Virus record (IMG/VR): IMGVR_UViG_3300014501_000001
Location: 1 to 64,000 of that record
Origin: a virus
Reading direction: 5' to 3' (one strand)
DNA: 64,000 bases
Position numbers and translations under genes: made by a program
Notes under the pieces: model-generated
What the model was told of the DNA's origin: nothing
The model's input: only the letters and a program-made list of their open reading frames with translations
The model's database searches: none
Shown: positions 47,701-53,711 of the stretch, one piece after another
Position numbering within the stretch: the stretch's first letter is position 1
Layout of the letters: each line of letters begins with the position of its first letter

Positions 47701-49337
47701 CAAGGGTCTGCGCCCGCTGCATGGCCAACCAGGACGCCGGCCCGGTTCCGCTGGGGAGCCTGTTCCCCGGCGGGGTCGCCCAGCCGTGCCAGCATCCAGG
47801 ATGTCGTTGCTGGCTGGCTCCGAGCGATCCGCCGAAGCAGGGTGTTGCGCCTCCCGCGCCGGGGACTGCGAAGGCGGCCGGGGCTCCGCTGCTCTACCAA
47901 GGACCCGTCCATGGGGGCCCATTGAGCTACCCGCCAACCATGGATGGCGAGGCGGGACTCGAACCCGCAACCTACGGAACCCCGGCCGCAGTGCACCTTA
48001 CCAAGGCCGACAAACCCTGGAAGCACCCGGACACGTCTCTCCCTGTCGCTGAGCAGGTCTACGCGCAACTGCTGGAGGACTACCCCGCCTCGGCGCTGAC
48101 CTGGGTAAAGGACGCTACCTGGACCGGCCCGCAAGAGGTCCCGCTCAGCGCGATCGAGTACACCCCGGACAAGTGGCAGGCCGGCCACGAGGACGCCAAG
48201 GTCGATCGCTTCAAGGCCAAGATCGAGCGCCGGCAGGCGGCAGGCAAGCCGGTCAAGCCGGCCGTCCTCATCGACCGGCCGGACACGAAGCCGGGAACGC
48301 ACCTGATCGTGATCGACGGCCACCACCGCACGATGGCCTTCCATGAACTGAATCGTCCCGTCGTCGCCTACGTCGGCAAGGTCACCACAGCAGGAGCGAG
48401 TGCGGCAGAGGAAACTCACGCCTCGCAGTTCAGCGACCGGAAGCCGGGCGCGGGCGACGACGGGCGCACCATGAAGAACTTCACGGCGGCGAACCTCGGC
48501 GACGGCTCGGTGCACGGCCTCGCGCCGTATGACCTGCGGGGCCAGGACGACGGCTGCGGCTGCTGCGCGGAGTGCAGCGGCCCGTCGTGCGGCTGCTGCC
48601 CGGACTGCGATGCGGCCAAGGCGGCACGCGGCTACAGCCTGAACCCGCGCTCGGGCATGATCTCCCTGGACCTGCCGGAAGGGCTGATCGAGCCCCTGCC
48701 AGGCGGGGTCACGGATCACCATGTGACCGTGGTTTACCTCGGGCCTGACGTGGATGACGACGCATTCAGCGCCGCGTGCGGCATGGCACGCGAGGTCGCG
48801 GCGGCCACGCAGCCGCTGTCCGGGACCATCGGCGGCATCGGCTCGTTCCCTGCCGGTGATGACGGGGTTCCGGTCTGGGCCGGCGTGAACCTGCCCGGTG
48901 CCGAGACACTGCACGAGGCGCTGGCTGAACTTCAGTCACCGGACGCGAAGGCCCGCGAGCACGGCTACAAGCCGCACTGCACCATCGCGTACCTCGAAGA
49001 GGGCGACCCGCTGCCGGATCCGCTGCCCCACATGCCGGTGACATTCACTCACCTGTCGGTACATCGCGGCGAGGACGTGAAGCGGTTCTCGTTCGGTGGC
49101 GGCTCAGCGGAGAAGTCAGGCAAGACCAGCGCCGAGATCCTCCGCGAGTACTGGACCCATGAAGGGCACCCCGGCCCCACGCAGTACGCCCTGGAAGAGA
49201 AGATCCGCTGGGGCGAGAAAGACGACTGGTACCGCTGCGTGGACGAGCTAACGCCCTACATCGGCGAGGGTGCGCGTGGCTATTGCACGCTCAGGCACCA
49301 CGAGGTCCTGGGTGCCTGGCCCGGACATCCGGTCTGA
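44796..49337 (+). CDS. portal-MuF-ParB-like-2H phosphoesterase fusion, 1513 aa
   Basis: TTG start after AGGGGAGCAGGA. Residues 100-560 are a phage portal (LSRLYSVARACIQLLKSEIR, GVPRSDLMTIM, STEVCMAYQVQPTELGLM). A long Ala-rich helical part leads to a MuF head domain (about 954-1010) with HTRNDSRVCARC and CQHPGCRCWL. A ParB/Srx-like domain follows (about 1115-1190; VIDGHHRTMAFHELN). Next is a Cys-rich stretch and a 2H phosphoesterase (HVTVVYL near 1308, HCTIAYL near 1394) and a C-terminal helical domain. The portal forms the DNA gate; MuF parts often travel with DNA into the cell. Codons 1032-1068 read antisense to tRNA fragments. Confidence 0.85.
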   Translation: MASPAAIIAAAKAARSAPSAGQGGMSPAVAAMNDSWGGIYGNFLPRPAQDFTQGAFGPLTPLPPMPVDQPPPGFDRPMPRRWQPPIGWNLPQSPPGSEGLKLCGFGELRTLSRLYSVARACIQLLKSEIRALEWDIVPTKDAAKAMRGDHKAMRDFGERRSECIRFFKNPDPEYGSWSSWLDTLLEEIYAIDALSVFLRPSRVRGRGLMGSDLSALELITGDSIRPMVDLHGSRPTPPSVAFQQFLYGVPRSDLMTIMMGADLTDDLKATQVHEYRGDQLLYLPYTRQTDSPYGFPPAEQALVPVMSGLSKQGYQLDFFREGSVPAVYISPGDAAMTASQVRELQDALNVIAGDVGFKHKVIVLPPGSKPYPQKDPQLADQFDMVVSTEVCMAYQVQPTELGLMPQVATVQSPSSMNQAAKADAARHQRKSLVPMLQFLKQGLLDKVIQVACGQTDMQFLFEGLEEDEDEVSLTGLLGTQIGTGLRSVDEGRGVLGLDPWGLPVTQDPLWASANGVMLLGSVDPATGQPGGQLAGLPSVTQQMQGAQGGAAGSPGANEGQVNGKPALAQGHLPGTTHVPPAQPQRDPTPSHSAAIAGAAEAAAAVSGSSSKAATAGQDGLHRYEPFVPGDQSACVKCSLPRSYAAHAVTAIGSRMMLKAIAAPVAPRPPDHVLAEILTAPDAASLSKAAAAALMPALPETPAVSSKAALSELDALGRHVRKGRDPATWQPVHIPGHVMAMICEDVTKGIAIAEVLTAAADQIPKASAAKSGPSSGQRRQAWLAWEHDLQLAAKYEKQIGAAFASVMAEAGRLFAAFLAGTLAVTAAVLASMIADLIRQRLALILAPLHAEGRELGAAAAMQAVGASARQRQGIAAAQQADTSQIAQQAAVRQMAGTGLAGFTVALMKLLLGGAVTVGALLALLDAFLNAENRAGLIALTEIEKAIADGAFGVYTELGVSYVRWHTRNDSRVCARCMANQDAGPVPLGSLFPGGVAQPCQHPGCRCWLAPSDPPKQGVAPPAPGTAKAAGAPLLYQGPVHGGPLSYPPTMDGEAGLEPATYGTPAAVHLTKADKPWKHPDTSLPVAEQVYAQLLEDYPASALTWVKDATWTGPQEVPLSAIEYTPDKWQAGHEDAKVDRFKAKIERRQAAGKPVKPAVLIDRPDTKPGTHLIVIDGHHRTMAFHELNRPVVAYVGKVTTAGASAAEETHASQFSDRKPGAGDDGRTMKNFTAANLGDGSVHGLAPYDLRGQDDGCGCCAECSGPSCGCCPDCDAAKAARGYSLNPRSGMISLDLPEGLIEPLPGGVTDHHVTVVYLGPDVDDDAFSAACGMAREVAAATQPLSGTIGGIGSFPAGDDGVPVWAGVNLPGAETLHEALAELQSPDAKAREHGYKPHCTIAYLEEGDPLPDPLPHMPVTFTHLSVHRGEDVKRFSFGGGSAEKSGKTSAEILREYWTHEGHPGPTQYALEEKIRWGEKDDWYRCVDELTPYIGEGARGYCTLRHHEVLGAWPGHPV
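47890..48000 (-). other. antisense tRNA gene fragments inside the portal fusion
   Basis: On the minus strand GCGGGTTCGAGTCCCGC then CTCGCC (about 47976-47944) is a perfect T-arm plus acceptor 3' strand. Nine bases later GCGGGTAGCTCAATGG and then TTGGTAGAGCA (47936-47890) are tRNA 5' and D-arm motifs. No complete cloverleaf: the first lacks its 5' acceptor and the second has a D-loop insertion and no 3' half. Confidence 0.65.
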
Positions 49338-49356
49338 CGGCTAGGCGGGGGGTTGC

Positions 49357-49746
49357 ATCGCCTATCAGGATGCTTACCCGCAATTCACCTACCGGATGGC
49401 CGCCGGCTCGCTCCAGGAACTCGCCTGCAACTTCGTGGTCAACTCCCCGGCTACGTCCGCACCGTGGCCGATCACCGGGGCTACCTGGGAGTATTGCGTC
49501 CGGAATACGGCCACGGACACCGGCTCCCCGGTCTTCTCGATCACCACGACGGCGAACGCCTCGGGCGTCATCACGATCACGAACTCCGCATCGGTATCCC
49601 AGGCGCTCCTGTCGATCTACCCGGCAGCAACAGCGGCCCTGACGCCGGGGACCTACTTTCACTCGCTCTGGCAAAACCCCTCGACCGTCAACGCATACGC
49701 CTGGTTTTCCGGCTCGCTGATCGTGTTCGGGACGCCGCAGCCGTGA
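49357..49746 (+). CDS. hypothetical beta-rich virion protein, about 129 aa
   Basis: The natural-looking frame begins AYQDAYPQFTYRMAAGSLQ; the ATG at 49396 would remove a well-composed 13-residue start. ATC at 49357, five bases after GGGGGG, is the best placed codon. The rest alternates strands (SGVITITNSASVSQALLSI). It lies between portal and fibre-like genes and may be a connector or decoration protein. Confidence 0.55.
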   Translation: MAYQDAYPQFTYRMAAGSLQELACNFVVNSPATSAPWPITGATWEYCVRNTATDTGSPVFSITTTANASGVITITNSASVSQALLSIYPAATAALTPGTYFHSLWQNPSTVNAYAWFSGSLIVFGTPQP

Positions 49747-49759
49747 GCGGGAGGCGGAT

Positions 49760-51748
49760 GTGAGCACCCCGTATGCGGCGAGCATCATCGTTTCCCCTGC
49801 AGGGAACGGGCAGGCCGGGGTAACCATCTCACCAGGAGGACTGCCAGGGCCGTCAGCGCCGGGTACGTACTACCTGGATTCCTACACCGGATCCGATGAC
49901 GCGAAGATGACGGCGGCCCTGACCGCCCTGTTCGCCGCCACCCCGGCGGGCGGGACGATCATCCTCGCGCCGCGTGCCTACAGCTGCTCGCTCCAGTCGT
50001 GGGCGACGGCCTACAGCGCGGGCGTTGCCACGGCGGTGAAAATCCAGGGCGCCGGCGCGGGCTTCAACGGGGCGTGGGGCGCCCCGGAGGGTGCCACGAC
50101 CGTCACGTTCACCTACTCCGGCAGCGGCGCCGCGATGATGGATTTCCAGCACATCGGCACTATCGAGATATGCGGGATCCAGTTCATCCAGGCGAACACC
50201 GGTAAGCCGTTTTTGCTGACCACGAACGCGACGCCGAACCTGCACGACAACGTGTGGTCCGGCGGCGGCACCGGGGTCACCTGCGCGACGGACGCGATCG
50301 TGCTCGGCGGTACCGGGACCACGGTCGGCTCCGGCGACACCGCCCCGTACCAGGGCTATCAGGGCGACATCTACCGCAACTTCTTCGACGGCATCCGCCG
50401 CCCGGTGCTGTTCCAGGAGTACGCGAACTCCGTCCAGGTCCACGGCAACACCATCTCGCTGACCTGCGGCAGCAACCTCTACCAGGGCTCCGCGTTCGAG
50501 ATGCTGGGGTCGGGCAGCGGCTCCTGCTCGGGCAACGCGGTGTACGGCAACTGCATCGAGTGCACGCACTATTCGTTTGCCGTCCGGGCGCAGTATGCCG
50601 TGGGCAACACGCTCGGCCCGAACGGGCTGTTCGACATGTCAACCCCGTGGATCGCCGGCTACTACCTGGGGCCGAACGCGGGCTCTAACGAGGTCATCGA
50701 CGGGGAGCGCACTACGGTCAGTGCCCCGCTGTGCTGGGACCTGAGTCCCGGCTCGAACAACCGGCAGCGGAACGCGGCGCGCGGCTCCGGGCAGTACGAG
50801 CGCTTCAGTACCCCGGTGGGCTTCTACGGCACGGCAGGACCGCCGCAGAGCTTCTACTTCGGCCAGGGCGTCATCGGGGTCGAGAAGACCGGCAACCAGG
50901 CTTACTGGGAGACCCTGCCGGGAGTCAATCCGTACCCGCAGGTGGCGCTGTTCACGATCGCCGCCACCCAGTTCACTGACGGTAACCTGGTCAGCGGCTC
51001 GCAGTGGGTCACCAGCCTGACCGCCGCTTTCGCCCTCGCCGACGTGGGCCAGGCCATCGGCGCGACCGGGATCCCGTCGCAGACCCAGATCATGCTGACG
51101 GTCACCGCGACCACCGCATTCCCGTGGCAGGCGTCCCGCGCCTACGCGGCCGGGGACGTGATCCGGCCGGCCAGCGCGAACGCTCACCTGTACCAGTGCG
51201 CCGTCGCCGGGACCACTGCTGCCAGCCAGCCCGTGTTCCCCGTCAACGGCAGCACGGTCACTGACGGCGGCGTGACCTGGCAGGATCTCGGCACCTCGGC
51301 CGCCTGCTGCATCAGCAACCCGGCGACCGCGACCGCTAGCGGCGTCACGATCGGCATCTCCCGGGCAGCCGGGACCAGTACCGAGGTCATCGCGTTCGAG
51401 CGGACCCACATCCGCAGTCAGGGCAGCGCGCCGTCCGGGGCTGCCGGTGCCGGGGCGGGCTCATCGCCGTCCGCGATATCGGCCACGGGCACTGACCTGG
51501 CCTTCACGTTCAGTATCACGACGGGCGGATCCGGGACCGCCGCCGGCGCGATGTTCTCGGTGGCGCCGGCGCTCGGCTGGACGGCGGCGCCGCACTTCAC
51601 CATGACGGCCGGGAACTCCGCGACGGCTTCCCTGATGGCGGGCGGGTTCTGGCTGACGACCACCGGCGGCGGCACCGTGACGGCGAGCTTCGTGAACGCC
51701 CCGGTGATCTCCACCGCCTACGTGTTCGCCTTCACGGCCATCCAGTAG
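49760..51748 (+). CDS. parallel beta-helix fibre-like protein, 662 aa
   Basis: GTG start. Residues 30-270 have Gly/Asn/Thr-rich short strands (IYRNFFDGIRRPVLFQ, VQVHGNTISLTCGSN) typical of right-handed beta-helix tailspikes or pectate-lyase folds. The C-terminal 250 residues are beta-sandwich-like repeats rich in Ala/Thr/Ser. A role in cell-wall or receptor binding is inferred. Confidence 0.65.
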   Translation: MSTPYAASIIVSPAGNGQAGVTISPGGLPGPSAPGTYYLDSYTGSDDAKMTAALTALFAATPAGGTIILAPRAYSCSLQSWATAYSAGVATAVKIQGAGAGFNGAWGAPEGATTVTFTYSGSGAAMMDFQHIGTIEICGIQFIQANTGKPFLLTTNATPNLHDNVWSGGGTGVTCATDAIVLGGTGTTVGSGDTAPYQGYQGDIYRNFFDGIRRPVLFQEYANSVQVHGNTISLTCGSNLYQGSAFEMLGSGSGSCSGNAVYGNCIECTHYSFAVRAQYAVGNTLGPNGLFDMSTPWIAGYYLGPNAGSNEVIDGERTTVSAPLCWDLSPGSNNRQRNAARGSGQYERFSTPVGFYGTAGPPQSFYFGQGVIGVEKTGNQAYWETLPGVNPYPQVALFTIAATQFTDGNLVSGSQWVTSLTAAFALADVGQAIGATGIPSQTQIMLTVTATTAFPWQASRAYAAGDVIRPASANAHLYQCAVAGTTAASQPVFPVNGSTVTDGGVTWQDLGTSAACCISNPATATASGVTIGISRAAGTSTEVIAFERTHIRSQGSAPSGAAGAGAGSSPSAISATGTDLAFTFSITTGGSGTAAGAMFSVAPALGWTAAPHFTMTAGNSATASLMAGGFWLTTTGGGTVTASFVNAPVISTAYVFAFTAIQ

Positions 51749-51756
51749 GGGGGCGC

Positions 51757-52005
51757 ATGGGCACTCTTGTCACAGGCGCCGGGGCGGCAAACACCGTCTG
51801 CGCGGTCCAGCCGGGGATGCACGTGAAGCCTGTTGTCCTGGTGAGCTTCGCGGGCGTGATGGTCACCGCCGGGACCGCTACCACGAGCGCGCCGGGGCTG
51901 GTCACGGGCGCTGGCGCGGCCAACGCGGCCGTCCAGGTCCAGCCCGGCATGAAGGTTCTCCCCGTGATCGTCGTGGATGGCACCGGGGCCTACGTCTACG
52001 CATAG
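51757..52005 (+). CDS. two-repeat virion protein, 82 aa
   Basis: Two copies of a module of about 40 residues: GTLVTGAGAANTVCAVQPGM and GLVTGAGAANAAVQVQPGM, each followed by V-x-PV-x-(L/V)V. A third copy starts the next protein. Start ATG after GGGGGG. Probably an oligomerising or attachment module. Confidence 0.7.
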   Translation: MGTLVTGAGAANTVCAVQPGMHVKPVVLVSFAGVMVTAGTATTSAPGLVTGAGAANAAVQVQPGMKVLPVIVVDGTGAYVYA

Positions 52006-52032
52006 CCCCCGGCCCGTCCTGCCCGTTCCCAG

Positions 52033-52049
52033 ATCCACGGAGGTGCATG
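52033..52049 (+). repeat. 17-bp leader repeat, copy 1
   Basis: ATCCACGGAGGTGCATG ends with the start codon of the 52047 gene; the identical sequence occurs at 53695-53711. It contains the ribosome site GGAGGTG. Confidence 0.75.
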
Positions 52050-53633
52050 ACAGGGAGCCTTGCCACGGGTGCGGGTGCACCAAATACCGTTGTTGAAATC
52101 CAGCCCGGAATGCTGGTCCAGGCTGTCACATTGGTTGACGAATCGGGCAACCCGGTCACCCCCGGCGGCGGGACCGCGACCGCGCTGGCCACCCTGACGA
52201 CGCCCGTTAACGTCTCGGGTGCGACCGCGCCGACAGCGAATCAGGTCCTGACCGCCGTCAGCGCCTCGGTGGCCACCTGGCAGGCGTCATCCTCGGGGTT
52301 CGCTAACCCGATGACGACCCAGGGTGACCTGATCTACGAGAACGCCACCCCGGCAGCGGCCCGTCTCGCGGGCCCCACGTCGGCGACGAGGCAGTACCTC
52401 CAGTCCACCGGCACCGGGGCAGCGCCGCAGAACCCGGCCTGGGGCACCATCGCCGCCGGCGACGTCCCCACCCTGAACCAAAACACGACGGGCACGGCGC
52501 TCAACGTGACCGGAACCGTCGCTACCACGAACGGCGGCACGGGCGTAGCGGCGGCAAGCGCTGCCGCCGCCTTCAACGCCCTGTCGCCGCTGACGACTGC
52601 CGGTGACACCCTCTACGGCGGCACGTCCGGGGCGGGCACGCGGCTGGCGGGGCCGGCTGCGGCAACGAAGAACTTCCTGACCAGCACGGGAACCGGCTCA
52701 GCGGCGCAGGCGCCAGCGTGGGCAACTATCGTCTCCGGTGACCTCCCCGGTGCCACCACGTCAGCCCAGGGCGCGGTCGTCTTCGACGGGACCGCAGGCG
52801 ATATCCAGCCGGTAGGCACCCAGGCAGCGGGCGCGGTCGGCAAGGCCGCCGACGCGGGCCATGTCCACGGCCCGGCGTTCTTCGCCCAGTACACCGCGAC
52901 GCCGGGCACGCAGCCCACCCTCGCGACGGGAACGTACGAGCTGACAGCCGTGGGCGCCGGCGGCGGCGGTTCCGGCGGAGGCACGTCCTCCAACGCGGCC
53001 ACCCAGTCGGGCGGCGCCGGCGGCGGCTCGGGGGCGACTGCCCGCATGATCGCCGTCCTGGGGTCCGCGACGACGCTGACCGTCACCATCGGGGCGGGCG
53101 GCGGCGGCGGGGCGGGCGGCGCGGCGAATGGCGCCCCCGGCTCGCAGGGCGCTAACGGCGCCAGCACCACCATCACCGGGACCGGTGTTTCCCTTACGGC
53201 TTTCGGCGGGTCGCCGGGGCGCCACGCGACCACCAACTCGGCTGCGGCGGCGAACGGCGGCGGCTGGGGCGGCGGCAGTTACAACACGCAGAACGTGGCC
53301 AATGCGTCGCCGCCTGGCAGCGGCCAGGCGTCGGCGGCAGGCGGCACCTCGGGCGGCGGCGCCCCGGTTGACCTCGCGGGCGGCGGCGGCGGCGCGGGCG
53401 GCTCCGCGAATGCCACGCTCGGCGGCGGCGCCGGCGGTCCCGGGCTGGCGAGCGCCGGCGGCCTGGTCGGCACCGACAACACGTCCGGCACCACGTCAGG
53501 CGGCACGGCTGCCACCGCTACCACGATCGGCGCCGGGGGCGGCGGCGGCGGTGGCGGCGCTAACACGACCGGCACGGGCGGCACTGGCGGTACTGGCGGT
53601 CCCGGCTTCGCGATGATCCGCCGCATAGCCTGA
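52047..53633 (+). CDS. glycine-rich tail fibre-like protein, 528 aa
   Basis: N-terminal copy of the GAGAPNTVVEIQPGM module. Residues 60-240 have repeats such as TNGGTGVAAASAAAAFNAL and TKNFLTSTGTG, typical of phage tail fibre and tail-fibre attachment repeats. The C-terminal half is extremely Gly-rich (GGGGGG runs, 53380-53600) like glycine-rich receptor-binding tips. It probably reaches the host surface. Good GGAGG start. Confidence 0.75.
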   Translation: MTGSLATGAGAPNTVVEIQPGMLVQAVTLVDESGNPVTPGGGTATALATLTTPVNVSGATAPTANQVLTAVSASVATWQASSSGFANPMTTQGDLIYENATPAAARLAGPTSATRQYLQSTGTGAAPQNPAWGTIAAGDVPTLNQNTTGTALNVTGTVATTNGGTGVAAASAAAAFNALSPLTTAGDTLYGGTSGAGTRLAGPAAATKNFLTSTGTGSAAQAPAWATIVSGDLPGATTSAQGAVVFDGTAGDIQPVGTQAAGAVGKAADAGHVHGPAFFAQYTATPGTQPTLATGTYELTAVGAGGGGSGGGTSSNAATQSGGAGGGSGATARMIAVLGSATTLTVTIGAGGGGGAGGAANGAPGSQGANGASTTITGTGVSLTAFGGSPGRHATTNSAAAANGGGWGGGSYNTQNVANASPPGSGQASAAGGTSGGGAPVDLAGGGGGAGGSANATLGGGAGGPGLASAGGLVGTDNTSGTTSGGTAATATTIGAGGGGGGGGANTTGTGGTGGTGGPGFAMIRRIA

Positions 53634-53694
53634 CCGCCCTCTTAGCGATCTTCGTTTCTTCCCTTCTGCCGCCACGGCGGTGTACCCGATCTGC

Positions 53695-53711
53695 ATCCAC
53701 GGAGGTGCATG
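53695..53711 (+). repeat. 17-bp leader repeat, copy 2
   Basis: Identical to 52033-52049; ends in the ATG at 53709. It suggests duplicated start regions or selection for a fixed leader. Confidence 0.75.

Noticed and set aside
47890-48000. A functional tRNA gene
   Set aside because: Neither fragment can complete a cloverleaf; one lacks the 5' acceptor strand and the other the 3' half, and the anticodon loop would have eight bases.
53100-53600. GGC-rich tract as a regulatory repeat
   Set aside because: It encodes the glycine-rich tip of the fibre protein in one continuous frame.
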